Of a DNA stretch of 64,000 nucleotides, positions 49,523 through 58,428 are shown piece after piece. Source of the DNA: Erwinia persicina NBRC 102418. Its GTDB lineage: Bacteria > Pseudomonadota > Gammaproteobacteria > Enterobacterales > Enterobacteriaceae. The notes beneath the pieces were generated by a model. That model searched no databases, was not told the origin of the DNA, and saw nothing but the letters and a program-made list of their open reading frames with translations. Made by a program: the position numbers and the translations under genes. How positions within the stretch are numbered: position 1 is the stretch's first letter; the number at the start of each line of letters is the position of its first letter. The DNA lies in the NCBI RefSeq assembly GCF_001571305.1, contig NZ_BCTN01000011.1, positions 1 through 64,000 of the forward strand. Direction: 5' to 3'.

Positions 49523-50959
49523 ATGAATCAAAGCTATCAGGTCGCGTCGCACTTTTATGATGAGATGTTGCTGAAGGACGGGCGCTATCGTGGACATTAT
49601 CGGGAATACTGGCAGTGGCTTCAGCAGGCCGATCAGCAGGCGATTGCGCGCAAGCGCGAAGAAGCGGCGCTGCTGTTTCATCGTCTGGGGATCACCTTCA
49701 ACGTGTACGGTGAGGACGGCGGGGAGGAAAGACTGATCCCCTTCGACAGTGTTCCGCGCATTATCCCCGCCGGGGAGTGGGCGATGCTCGACAAAGGTAT
49801 CCGCCAGCGCGTGCAGGCGCTCAACGCCTTTCTGCACGACATCTATCACGATCAGCGCATCCTGAAGGCGGGGATCATCCCGGCGGAACAGGTGCTGGTC
49901 AACGACCAGTATCAGCCCTGTATGCAGGGGCTGAACCTGCATCGCGATCTTTACGCGCATATTATTGGCGTGGATATGGTCCGCAACAGCGACGGGGAAT
50001 ATTACGTACTGGAAGACAACCTGCGCACCCCGTCCGGCGTCTCCTATATGCTGGAAAACCGCAAAATGATGATGCGCCTGTATCCGGAGCTGTTCGCCGA
50101 CCGCCGCATCGCGCCCGTCGAGCGCTACCCGTCGCTGCTGTTACAGACCCTGCGCGAAAGCTCGCCCGTTAACGATCCGGTGGTGGTGGTATTAACCCCC
50201 GGCCGCTTTAACAGCGCTTACTTTGAACACAGCTTCCTCGCCCAGCAGATGGGCGTTGAGCTGGTGGAAAGCGCCGATCTGTTTGTCAAAGACGGGGCGG
50301 TGCTGATGCGCACTACTGCCGGCCCCTGCAAGATCGATGTGATCTACCGACGGGTGGATGATGCTTTTCTCGATCCGTTAGCCTTCCGGCCGGATTCGAT
50401 GCTGGGCGTACCGGGGCTGCTGTCCGTTTATCGTGCGGGCAATGTGGTTCTGGCCAACGCCATCGGCACCGGTGTGGCTGATGACAAGTCAATTTACCCT
50501 TACGTTCCCGATATGGTGCGCTTCTATCTTAATGAGGATCCGATCCTTAACAACGTGCCCACCTGGCAGTGCCGCCGCCCGGATGAGCTCTCCTGGGTGC
50601 TGGCTAACCTTGAAAAACTGGTGGTGAAAGAGGTTCACGGTGCGGGGGGCTACGGCATGCTGATTGGCCCGGTAGCCAGCAGGCAGCAGCTGGCGGATTT
50701 CCGTGCGCTGCTGATTGCCCGGCCGCAAAACTACATTGCGCAGAATACGCTGGCGCTTTCCACCTGTCCGACATTTGTGGAACAGGGCCTGGCTCCGCGA
50801 CATATCGATCTGCGGCCCTTTGCACTGAGCGGCGCGGAGATCCGGCTGGTGCCCGGCGGGCTGACCCGCGTGGCGCTGACGGAGGGATCGCTGGTGGTGA
50901 ACTCGTCGCAGGGCGGCGGTACCAAGGATACCTGGGTTCTGGAGGATGACGCATGCTGA
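49523..50959 (+). CDS. circularly permuted ATP-grasp protein (COG2308)
   Basis: The 478-residue protein belongs to the circularly permuted ATP-grasp family, whose members are predicted peptide or amide ligases. Family blocks include GITFNVYGEDGGEERLIPFD, RALNAFLHDIYHD-like residues 95-110 (QALNAFLHDIYHDQ), EYYVLEDNLRTPSGVSYMLE and the C-terminal FVEQGLAPRHIDLRPF. It overlaps the next gene by seven bases. The conserved partnership with alpha-E, transglutaminase and Anbu is known from comparative genomics. The substrate is unknown. RBS GGTAGGGA precedes ATG 49523. Confidence 0.9.
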   Translation: MNQSYQVASHFYDEMLLKDGRYRGHYREYWQWLQQADQQAIARKREEAALLFHRLGITFNVYGEDGGEERLIPFDSVPRIIPAGEWAMLDKGIRQRVQALNAFLHDIYHDQRILKAGIIPAEQVLVNDQYQPCMQGLNLHRDLYAHIIGVDMVRNSDGEYYVLEDNLRTPSGVSYMLENRKMMMRLYPELFADRRIAPVERYPSLLLQTLRESSPVNDPVVVVLTPGRFNSAYFEHSFLAQQMGVELVESADLFVKDGAVLMRTTAGPCKIDVIYRRVDDAFLDPLAFRPDSMLGVPGLLSVYRAGNVVLANAIGTGVADDKSIYPYVPDMVRFYLNEDPILNNVPTWQCRRPDELSWVLANLEKLVVKEVHGAGGYGMLIGPVASRQQLADFRALLIARPQNYIAQNTLALSTCPTFVEQGLAPRHIDLRPFALSGAEIRLVPGGLTRVALTEGSLVVNSSQGGGTKDTWVLEDDAC

Positions 50960-51882
50960 GTCGCACGGCCAGTGGCCTGTACTGGATGGCGCGCTATTTA
51001 GAGCGTGCGGAAAATATTGCCCGGGTGCTTGACGTGACCAACCGTCTGTCACTGATGCCGGTGCGCGGCAGTCATAATAATGAACTGCGCGTACCGCTTA
51101 ACCTGACCAGTACCGATGAGCTTTACTGGTCGGTCAGCGAGCAGCTGACCATGTCGCAGCTGTTCCACTTTTTTGCCCTTGATGAGCGCAATCCCGCCAG
51201 TATTTATAACTGCTGGCAGTCGGCCTGGAACAATGCACATGCCGTGCGTGGCAGCCTGTCGTCTGAAGTGTGGGAGAGCATTAATTCCAGCTGGATCGAG
51301 CTGCGCAAACTGCGGCATAACGGCGTCAGCAGCGGCGGGGCGGATGCATTTTTCGACTGGGTTAAAGAGCGTTCACACCTGTTTCGCGGCGCGATGTTTG
51401 GCACCCTGATGCGCGGCGATGCAATGAGCTTTATCCGCCTCGGCACGCTGCTGGAGCGTGCCGACTGCACGGCGCGTCTGCTGGATGTGTATCAGTATCT
51501 CAGTGATGAAGATGACGACACAGTACGTGAATACTACCGGCTGGATACGCTGCTGCGCTCGGTGTCAGCGCGGGAGGCGTACCACACCATCTACAAGCAG
51601 CAGCTGGCCGCCGACGGCGTAAACGAAATGCTGATCCTGCGCGAGGAGAGCCCGCGATCGCTGCGATCCTGCCTGGATGAGATCGCCAATCAGCTCAACC
51701 TGATCGGCAACAGCGGAGAAGATCGACCGCGCTATCTGCTGACCGTTCTCCATGCCCAGCTGCGTTACAGCAGCTGGGATTCCCTGATGAGCGAGGGGCT
51801 GCACGTCTGGCTGCAGGCTTTTCTCAGCGAGCTGGGCAGGATTGCCGAGAGCATTCATCACACCTATCTGGAGGCGAAATAA
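50953..51882 (+). CDS. alpha-E domain protein (COG2307)
   Basis: The 309-residue all-alpha protein begins with the family signature MLSRTASGLYWMARYLERAE and contains EVWESINSSWIELRKL and GTMxRGDA-like GTLMRGDAMSFIRLG. Alpha-E proteins almost always accompany the circularly permuted ATP-grasp and are thought to act with it. No catalytic residues are established. It is coupled to both neighbours (ATG within the ATP-grasp stop region; TAATG with the transglutaminase). Confidence 0.9.
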   Translation: MLSRTASGLYWMARYLERAENIARVLDVTNRLSLMPVRGSHNNELRVPLNLTSTDELYWSVSEQLTMSQLFHFFALDERNPASIYNCWQSAWNNAHAVRGSLSSEVWESINSSWIELRKLRHNGVSSGGADAFFDWVKERSHLFRGAMFGTLMRGDAMSFIRLGTLLERADCTARLLDVYQYLSDEDDDTVREYYRLDTLLRSVSAREAYHTIYKQQLAADGVNEMLILREESPRSLRSCLDEIANQLNLIGNSGEDRPRYLLTVLHAQLRYSSWDSLMSEGLHVWLQAFLSELGRIAESIHHTYLEAK

Positions 51883-52682
51883 TGAAGCTGACCATTGCGC
51901 ACAAAACCTGTTTCAGCTATCAGAGCATGGTGCGGCAGAGCACGCAGTACCTGCGGCTGACACCGCAAAATTCGGTGCATCAGCAGATTATTTCCTGGGA
52001 TCTGCTGCTGCCGGAAGAGGCGATCTGCACCACCGATACCTGGGGCAACGTGCTGCACGTCCTGACCCTCGACCGCCCGCATCAGGAAATTGAAATTGAA
52101 GCACGCGGTGTGGTCAACATTCTGGATGAGGGAGACAGCGCACCGGACCCTGACTGTACGCTGTCGCCGCTGGTGTTCCTGCGCCACAGCCCGCTGACCC
52201 AGCCCGATGCGGAGATCGTTCACTTCGCCCGCCGCTATTACCGTGAAGAGGCCCCGCTGGTCAGTCTGGAGCGCCTGATGGGGGAGCTGCTGTTGAAGAT
52301 GCCCTATCAGCCGGGCAGCACGCTGGTCACCGATCCTGCGGCAAAAGTTTTCGCGGCGGGTAGCGGGGTATGTCAGGATCACAGCCACGTCTTTCTCGCC
52401 TGCTGTCGCAGCCTGCATATCCCCGCTCGTTATGTGAGCGGCTATCTGTATACTGATCACGTGGAACATGTGGCGACGCATGCCTGGGTGGAAGCCTGGG
52501 TGGACGGCAGCTGGCACAGTTTCGATATCACCAACAATACCCGCAGCACCCGTCAGCATCTGAAGCTGGCGGTGGGCGTGGACTATCTGGATGCCTGCCC
52601 GGTGCGTGGTATGCGCCTGGGCGGCGGCAGCGAAAATATGCAGGCAGTGGCTGCGGTACAACTGGTGTTTTCGCAGCAGTAA
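51882..52682 (+). CDS. transglutaminase-like cysteine protease/amidase
   Basis: The 266-residue protein has a bacterial transglutaminase N-terminal domain (MKLTIAHKTCFSY) followed by the transglutaminase core. The catalytic triad is readable as Cys164 (GSGVCQDHSHV), His200 (ATHAWVEAW) and Asp215 (WHSFDITN). Related proteins cleave or transfer amide bonds. In this operon it may process the product of the ATP-grasp enzyme. No signal peptide is seen, so it is cytosolic. Confidence 0.9.
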   Translation: MKLTIAHKTCFSYQSMVRQSTQYLRLTPQNSVHQQIISWDLLLPEEAICTTDTWGNVLHVLTLDRPHQEIEIEARGVVNILDEGDSAPDPDCTLSPLVFLRHSPLTQPDAEIVHFARRYYREEAPLVSLERLMGELLLKMPYQPGSTLVTDPAAKVFAAGSGVCQDHSHVFLACCRSLHIPARYVSGYLYTDHVEHVATHAWVEAWVDGSWHSFDITNNTRSTRQHLKLAVGVDYLDACPVRGMRLGGGSENMQAVAAVQLVFSQQ

Positions 52683-52700
52683 TCTTTTACCGGACTCACT

Positions 52701-53411
52701 ATGACCTATTGTGTAGCTATGCGCTTATCGTCAGGGATGATTTTCGTTTCCGATTCCCGAACCAATGCGGGCGTGGATCATATTTCCTCGTTTCGTAAGC
52801 TTCATGTTTTTCAGCAGGACGGCGAACGCACCCTGGTGCTGCAAAGCGCCGGTAATCTGGCGACCACCCAGAGCGCGTTAAGCCTGCTGCGGCGCGGCTG
52901 CGAGGACGGAAAGCAGCCCAGCCTGATGAATGCCACCAATATGTACGATGTGGCGCTGCTGGTGGGCGAGACGCTGCGGTCAGTGATCAAACGCGACGGC
53001 GAAGAGTTTGGCGGCACGCTGATGCTGGGCGGGCAGATCAGGGGGGAAGAACCCAGGCTGTTTCAGATCTACCCGCAGGGCAATTTTATTGAGGCCAGCA
53101 CCGATACGCCCTATTTTCAGATAGGGGAAAGCAAGTACGGTAAACCGATTATTGACCGCGTACTGCGCTATGACACGCCGCTCGACCAGGCGATGCAGTG
53201 CGCCCTGATCTCCATGGACTCCACGCTGGCCAGTAACATTTCGGTCGGCCTGCCGCTGGACGTGATGGTCTATCCGGCCGACAGCTACAGCAGTATGCAG
53301 CAGTACCACATTACGGAAAAACACCCCTACTTCTCCCAGATCCGCCAGCTCTGGAGCAGCGGTCTGTTAAGCGTTTTTTCACAGCTGCCGCCGCTGGAGC
53401 TCGACGAGTAA
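52701..53411 (+). CDS. Anbu, proteasome-like (HslV-related) protease
   Basis: Anbu is the ancestral beta-subunit relative of the proteasome and HslV. The 236-residue protein starts MTYCVAM, so removal of Met exposes Thr1 as N-terminal nucleophile. Counting from Thr1, Asp17 (VSDSRTNAGVD) and Lys32 (FRKLHVF) complete the proteasome-type active site. Anbu forms open helical or ring assemblies without a known ATPase. It is the last gene of the operon, 18 bases after the transglutaminase, and a hairpin follows. Confidence 0.92.
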   Translation: MTYCVAMRLSSGMIFVSDSRTNAGVDHISSFRKLHVFQQDGERTLVLQSAGNLATTQSALSLLRRGCEDGKQPSLMNATNMYDVALLVGETLRSVIKRDGEEFGGTLMLGGQIRGEEPRLFQIYPQGNFIEASTDTPYFQIGESKYGKPIIDRVLRYDTPLDQAMQCALISMDSTLASNISVGLPLDVMVYPADSYSSMQQYHITEKHPYFSQIRQLWSSGLLSVFSQLPPLELDE

Positions 53412-53436
53412 CCTGCCGCCCACCCCTGTCCTTTCA

Positions 53437-53463
53437 GGGTTGACCGCATTTTGTGGTCAGCCC
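53437..53463 (+). terminator. hairpin after the Anbu operon
   Basis: GGGTTGACC pairs with GGTCAGCCC (one G-T pair) around GCATTTTGT, 25 bases after the Anbu stop. It is of the recurring type. Confidence 0.55.
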
Positions 53464-53492
53464 GCTTCCCGCCAAATCAGCGCATCTTTCTC

Positions 53493-53510
53493 CTGTCATT
53501 TTCCTGACAC
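53493..53510 (+). promoter_or_regulatory. olsF: Pho box upstream of olsF
   Basis: CTGTCATTTTCCTGACAC contains two PhoB half-sites, CTGTCAT and CTGACAC (one mismatch from CTGTCAC), starting exactly 11 bases apart. The spacer is T-rich as in the consensus. It lies 55 bases upstream of the olsF start. Confidence 0.68.
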
Positions 53511-53564
53511 GCTATCGTCATCCGGGCTGGTTAGTGTGCCGTTAAAACACCCGGAGGCTAACCT

Positions 53565-55298
53565 GTGTTTACTATCGAGCGCGTACTGGACGACCTGAGT
53601 CCCGGTCATGACACCCCCTCCTGGCAGAAAAGCGTGCTGCGCCGCCTGCTTCATGAAAAAGAGTTCCAGCAGTTCAATCAGCGCAACCGCCACCTGAAAG
53701 GGCTGGATATGGTGGAGCAGGTGCTGGAATACATGGATGTCAGCTGCGAACTCAGTGAACGCGACCTTGAACAGATCCCCAGCAGGGGCCCGGTGGTGAT
53801 CGTTGCTAACCATCCGCTGGGAACCCTGGATGGCCTGGCGCTGCTGCACGCGGTGTCACAGGTGCGGCGCGACGTCAAAATTGTGACCAACCGCCTGCTG
53901 CACTGCCTTGAGTCCCTGAGCAGCCTGATGGTGCTGGTGGACAACATGGGTAACCGCACCAGCCGCCATCAGGTGGGGCAGATGCAGGAGCAGTTGGAAA
54001 ACCAGGGGGTGCTGATCTTCTTCCCGGCGGGGGAGGTTTCCCGCTTCGGCAGCAAAGGCATCAGGGATGGCAAATGGAGCCACGGCTTCCTGCGCCTGGC
54101 CGCCCGCTTCCGGGCACCGGTTGTCCCCATTCATATCAGCGGACGCAACAGCGCGCTGTTCTATCTCACCTCGAAAATTTACCAGCCTCTGTCGATGCTG
54201 CTGCTGGTACGGGAAATGTTTGGCAACCGCGGCGCGCGGCTGAAGCTCAAAATCGGCAAACGCATCCCCTATGCCAGCTGGCACGACGGCCGTACCCCGG
54301 CGAAGGAACTGGCCGCACGTTTTCGCCGCCATCTGTACCGCATCGGACAGGGCAAATCAGCGCTGTTCCAGACTGAGGCAGCCATCGCGCGTGCTGAAGA
54401 TCGCGCCGTGCTGAAACGGGCGCTGGCGGGCTGTGAAGTGCTCGGTCAGTTACCGGATGGCAAAATGATCTACCTGTACCGCCGTCAGGGAGAGGATTAT
54501 GTGCCGATACTGCGGGAACTGGGCCGACTGCGCGAAATCGCCTTCCGGGCGGTGGGTGAGGGCAGCGGCACGCGACGCGATCTGGATGATTACGACGACG
54601 ATTACTATCACCTGATTTTATGGGATGAAGAGGCACTGGATATCGTCGGGGCCTATCGCTTTATCCCGACCGCCGAACAGTTTGAACGCAAAGGCTTCGA
54701 GGGCATCTACAGCCACAGTCTGTTCCATTACGATCACCAGATGAACCCGGTGCTGATGCAGGGCATTGAGCTGGGCCGCAGCTTTATTCAGCCTGCCTAC
54801 TGGGGCAAGCGTGGCCTGGATTACCTGTGGATGGGCATCGGGGCTTATCTGGCAAAATACCCCCAGTACCGCTATCTGTTTGGTCCGGTTTCGATCTCCG
54901 GCGGCCTGCCGCTGGCGGCGCGCGACCTGCTGGTGGCCTTCTACCGGCTCTACTTTGCCCCGACGCTGCCGCTGGCGACCTCCCGCCGCCCTTATCCGGC
55001 CTCGCTGCCGGACGTTCTGGCGCAGTTTAGCGGCGATAATTACAGTGAGGATCTCAAACGCCTCAAGCGCCTGTTAAGCAACCTGGGCACCGGTATCCCC
55101 CCGCTGTATAAACAGTATTCCGAACTCTGTGAGGCCGGCGGGGTCCAGTTCATTGACTTCGGCAGTGACCCCGACTTCAATCACTGTATCGACGGGCTGG
55201 TGCTGGTGGATCTCACCCGGCTGAAAGAGAGTCGCTTCCAGCGCTATATAGCCATCCATTACCCGCAGGAGAGGGTGGCAGACCATAACGCAGACTGA
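53565..55298 (+). CDS. olsF: OlsF-type bifunctional ornithine lipid synthase (putative)
   Basis: The 577-residue protein joins two acyltransferase domains. The N-terminal half is PlsC-like, with NHPLGTLDG (an HX4D-type motif with one extra residue) near residue 82 and FPAGEVSRFG. The C-terminal half is an OlsB-like GNAT domain with GAYRFIP, GIELGRSFIQPAYW and YLFGPVSISGG. This order matches Serratia OlsF, which makes ornithine lipids in one protein. The start is not ATG: GTG at 53565 follows GGAGG. The Pho box supports the call, since phosphorus-free ornithine lipids replace phospholipids in phosphate shortage. Confidence 0.75.
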   Translation: MFTIERVLDDLSPGHDTPSWQKSVLRRLLHEKEFQQFNQRNRHLKGLDMVEQVLEYMDVSCELSERDLEQIPSRGPVVIVANHPLGTLDGLALLHAVSQVRRDVKIVTNRLLHCLESLSSLMVLVDNMGNRTSRHQVGQMQEQLENQGVLIFFPAGEVSRFGSKGIRDGKWSHGFLRLAARFRAPVVPIHISGRNSALFYLTSKIYQPLSMLLLVREMFGNRGARLKLKIGKRIPYASWHDGRTPAKELAARFRRHLYRIGQGKSALFQTEAAIARAEDRAVLKRALAGCEVLGQLPDGKMIYLYRRQGEDYVPILRELGRLREIAFRAVGEGSGTRRDLDDYDDDYYHLILWDEEALDIVGAYRFIPTAEQFERKGFEGIYSHSLFHYDHQMNPVLMQGIELGRSFIQPAYWGKRGLDYLWMGIGAYLAKYPQYRYLFGPVSISGGLPLAARDLLVAFYRLYFAPTLPLATSRRPYPASLPDVLAQFSGDNYSEDLKRLKRLLSNLGTGIPPLYKQYSELCEAGGVQFIDFGSDPDFNHCIDGLVLVDLTRLKESRFQRYIAIHYPQERVADHNAD

Positions 55299-55319
55299 CC
55301 CCGCCCTCTCTCTCCCACT

Positions 55320-55346
55320 AGCCCGTCTTGACGGGCTCTTTTTTTT
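55320..55346 (+). terminator. olsF: intrinsic terminator of olsF
   Basis: AGCCCGTC and GACGGGCT form a perfect 8-bp stem with a 2-base loop, followed by C and eight T residues. Confidence 0.85.
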
Positions 55347-55445
55347 ACCCACCCGGTCAGCACGAAAAAAGGGTGACCTCGCCCTCAAAATGAATTTCAT
55401 AATCTATTGATAAAGATGATTTTTTTATCAACCGTTACGCCATGG

Positions 55446-55478
55446 GTAATGTTTGATACACCGGACGTAATTGTTTGA
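55446..55478. promoter_or_regulatory. direct repeat in the mdc promoter, candidate MdcR operator
   Basis: GTAATGTTTGA (55446-55456) recurs as GTAATTGTTTGA (55467-55478), 21 bases apart, about two helical turns. A degenerate third copy (TCTTGTTTGG) follows. It lies about 90 bases upstream of mdcA. LysR proteins bind such spaced sites. A separate inverted repeat GCATCC/GGATGC (55516-55533) lies in the leader. Confidence 0.45.
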
Positions 55479-55552
55479 ACGTCTTGTTTGGGTGCAGACT
55501 CGTCATCAGAGTGAAGCATCCCTGACAGGATGCACTTACAGGAGGCTTTATC

Positions 55553-57205
55553 ATGATTTCCAACCCGTCCCCCCGTGTCTGGGATACGCGCCGCCGTGAA
55601 AAACAGCGCCGTATTGCCAGCCTGGGTCTGAACAATAAAATACTGCCTACGGGCGATCTGGTTGCCATGCTGGAAAAACTGATCGTGCCCGGCGATCGCG
55701 TCGTTATGGAGGGGAACAACCAAAAGCAGGCGGATTTCCTCTCACGATCGCTGGCGCAGGCTGATCCGAAAAAGTTGCACGATCTGCATATGATCATGCC
55801 AAGCGTGGGCCGCAGCGAACATCTGGACATTTTCGAAAAGGGCATCGCCCGCAAGCTCGACTTTTCCTTCTCCGGCACGCAAAGCCTGCGTATTTCGCAA
55901 CTGCTGGAAGACGGGCAGCTGGAAATCGGGGCCATTCACACCTACATCGAACTTTACTCGCGGCTGTACGTTGACCTGATCCCGAACGTAGCGCTGGTCG
56001 CCGGTTTCAAAGCCGATCGCAAAGGTAACCTCTACACCGGCCCGAGCACCGAGGATACTCCCGCTCTGGTGGAAGCCGCCGCGTTCCATGACGGCATTGT
56101 CATTGCTCAGGTCAATGAACTGGTCGACGACGAATGTGACCTGCCGCGTGTAGATATCCCGGGCTCGTGGATAGACTTTGTTGTCGTGGCTGACAGGCCG
56201 TTCTTTATCGAACCGCTGTTTACCCGCGATCCACGCCTGATCAAGCAGGAACACGTGCTGATGGCGATGCTGGCGATCAAAGGTATTTACGCCGAGCACC
56301 AGGTGCAGTCGCTGAACCACGGGATTGGTTTTAACACCGCCGCCATTGAGCTGCTGCTGCCCACTTACGGTGAACAGCTGGGGCTGAAAGGCAAAATCTG
56401 CCGCCACTGGACGCTGAACCCGCATCCGACCCTGATCCCGGCGATTGAAAGCGGCTGGGTAGAAAGCGTGCACTGCTTCGGCGGTGAACTGGGCATGGAA
56501 AAATACGTCGCCGCCCGTCCGGACGTGTTCTTTACCGGTGCTGACGGCTCCATGCGCTCGAACCGCGCCTTCTGCCAGATGGCCGGACAGTACGCCGCCG
56601 ATATGTTTATCGGTTCCACCTTACAGGTCGATGGTGACGCCAACTCCTCTACGGTCACCCGTGGCCGTCTGTCGGGCTTTGGCGGTGCGCCGAATATGGG
56701 CCATGACCCGCACGGCCGACGCCATGCAACGCTCGCCTGGCTGGCGATGATCAATGAACCCGATCCGATGGCACGCGGCCGCAAGCTGGTGGTACAGATG
56801 GTGGAAACCTTCCAGGCCGGATCAAAACCGACCTTCGTCGAGAAGCTGGAAGCGGTCGACGTGGCGAAAGCGTCCGGTATGCCGCTGGCTCCGGTGATGA
56901 TCTACGGGGACGACGTGACCCACGTCCTGACCGAAGAGGGGATTGCTTACCTCTATCGGGCGAAGTCGCTGGAAGAACGGCGTGCCATGGTCGCCGCCGT
57001 GGCCGGTATCACCGATATCGGGCTGGGCGTGGATGCGAAGCGCGTCACACAGCTGCGCCGTGAAGGCAAAGTCGCCTTCCCGGAAGATCTGGATATTCGC
57101 CGGACCGATGCCCGCCGCTCTCTGCTGGCTGCCGGCAGTGTCGCTGACCTGGTCGAATGGTCCGGCGGGTTATATCAGCCACCGGCTAAATTCAGGAGCT
57201 GGTAA
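55553..57205 (+). CDS. mdcA: MdcA, malonate decarboxylase alpha subunit
   Basis: MdcA is the acetyl-S-ACP:malonate ACP transferase that charges malonate onto the acyl carrier protein. The 550-residue protein matches Klebsiella/Pseudomonas MdcA: RRREKQRRIASLGL, GDRVVMEGNNQKQADFLSRS, FNTAAIELLLPTYGEQLG and RGRLSGFGGAPNMGHDPHGR. ATG follows AGGAGG. It opens the mdc operon, and its stop overlaps the mdcB start. Confidence 0.95.
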   Translation: MISNPSPRVWDTRRREKQRRIASLGLNNKILPTGDLVAMLEKLIVPGDRVVMEGNNQKQADFLSRSLAQADPKKLHDLHMIMPSVGRSEHLDIFEKGIARKLDFSFSGTQSLRISQLLEDGQLEIGAIHTYIELYSRLYVDLIPNVALVAGFKADRKGNLYTGPSTEDTPALVEAAAFHDGIVIAQVNELVDDECDLPRVDIPGSWIDFVVVADRPFFIEPLFTRDPRLIKQEHVLMAMLAIKGIYAEHQVQSLNHGIGFNTAAIELLLPTYGEQLGLKGKICRHWTLNPHPTLIPAIESGWVESVHCFGGELGMEKYVAARPDVFFTGADGSMRSNRAFCQMAGQYAADMFIGSTLQVDGDANSSTVTRGRLSGFGGAPNMGHDPHGRRHATLAWLAMINEPDPMARGRKLVVQMVETFQAGSKPTFVEKLEAVDVAKASGMPLAPVMIYGDDVTHVLTEEGIAYLYRAKSLEERRAMVAAVAGITDIGLGVDAKRVTQLRREGKVAFPEDLDIRRTDARRSLLAAGSVADLVEWSGGLYQPPAKFRSW

Positions 57206-58059
57206 TGAGCCTGCAGCGGCAGATCGCCGCCTCACCTGCTGAACGTCACGCGCAGCGTCTGGCCGCGCTGGCCACGCGTTGTCTGCTGATGGAAGCGAAG
57301 CTGACGCCCAAGCCGGGGCTGGTCGATCGTCGCGGCAGCGGAGCGCATCACGATTTGACGCTGGCGCTGATGGAGCGGTCTGCCCACAGCCTGACGCCGA
57401 TGTTTCGTGAGATGGCGCTGCAAAGCTGGCGACGCCCGGCGGATATCGCCCTGCGCCAGACGGCAGGCCGGCTGGGACGCGACGGGGAAGCCGTCATGAT
57501 GCGGGAGACCGGTGGGGTCAATACCCATCGCGGAGCGATCTGGGCGCTGGGGCTGCTGGTTTCTGCCGCGTCGATGTGTGGCGGCATGGGTAGCCTGACG
57601 CAGGTGGTCAGTACGGCAGCCCGCCTGGCACAGCTGCCGGATGAGGCTGCCCCGAAGCTGTTCAGCAATGGCCAGCGTGCCAGCTCACGCTACCGTCTGC
57701 CCGGTGCCCGTGAAGAGGCCCGGCAGGGTTTCCCTCATGTGATCACTCTGGCGTTGCCGCAGCTGTGGCAAAGCCGCCAGCAGGGCGCCGGTGTGGACGC
57801 CGCCCGGCTGGATGCGCTGATGGCCATCATGACGTCACTGAGTGATACCTGCGTACTGTCGCGGGCCGGAATGGCGGGCCTGGTGACGATGCAGCAGGGC
57901 GCACGCGCGGTGCTGGCGGCGGGCGGCGTGCAGCAGCCTGCTGGCTATCAGGCCCTTATGCAGCTTGATGCACAGATGCTGGCACTGAACGCCTCACCGG
58001 GCGGTGCGGCTGACCTGCTGTCTGCGGCGCTGTTTCTGGATCGTGTCTGTGTGGGGTAA
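57205..58059 (+). CDS. mdcB: MdcB, triphosphoribosyl-dephospho-CoA synthase
   Basis: MdcB makes the prosthetic-group precursor 2'-(5''-triphosphoribosyl)-3'-dephospho-CoA, like CitG. The 284-residue protein shows the family blocks CLLMEAKLTPKPGLVDRRGSG, HDLTLALMERSAHSL and GVNTHRGAIWALGLL. Having mdcB second is an order also seen in Pseudomonas; in Klebsiella it lies further downstream. It overlaps mdcA by one base. Confidence 0.93.
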   Translation: MSLQRQIAASPAERHAQRLAALATRCLLMEAKLTPKPGLVDRRGSGAHHDLTLALMERSAHSLTPMFREMALQSWRRPADIALRQTAGRLGRDGEAVMMRETGGVNTHRGAIWALGLLVSAASMCGGMGSLTQVVSTAARLAQLPDEAAPKLFSNGQRASSRYRLPGAREEARQGFPHVITLALPQLWQSRQQGAGVDAARLDALMAIMTSLSDTCVLSRAGMAGLVTMQQGARAVLAAGGVQQPAGYQALMQLDAQMLALNASPGGAADLLSAALFLDRVCVG

Positions 58060-58128
58060 CCCGGTGCTTTGTCGGGCGAGGCCTGTCTCCGGTCTGCCCG
58101 CAGATGAAACAAATTTTACGAGGATCTT

Positions 58129-58428
58129 ATGCAACAGATAACCTTTTCTTTTCCGGCTACACGCCACCTCAGCGGTAAAGCGCTGGCGGGCGTGGTGGGA
58201 TCCGGCGATATGGAAGTGCTCTACGTCGCTGATGACAAAGACGAACTGCGCGTGGCGATCACCACCTCCGTGGATAACAGCAGCCCACGCTGGCAGGCGT
58301 TATTTGAGCGCCTGAGCAGCTTCGGGGCATTACCGTCCGGCCAGATGACCATTCACGATTTTGGTGCCACCCCGGGCGTGGCACGCATCCGCATTGAACA
58401 GGTGTTTGAGGAGGCAGCCGATGCGTAA
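58129..58428 (+). CDS. mdcC: MdcC, malonate decarboxylase acyl carrier protein
   Basis: The 99-residue delta subunit carries the phosphoribosyl-dephospho-CoA arm. The attachment serine is Ser25 in GVVGSGDMEVLY, the position known for Klebsiella MdcC. It is not related to standard fatty-acid ACPs. Its end overlaps the mdcD start by eight bases. Confidence 0.94.
   Translation: MQQITFSFPATRHLSGKALAGVVGSGDMEVLYVADDKDELRVAITTSVDNSSPRWQALFERLSSFGALPSGQMTIHDFGATPGVARIRIEQVFEEAADA

Noticed and set aside
51864..52661. 265-codon open frame antisense to the transglutaminase gene
   Set aside because: The plus-strand gene has a complete catalytic triad and operon coupling. The antisense frame has none of these.
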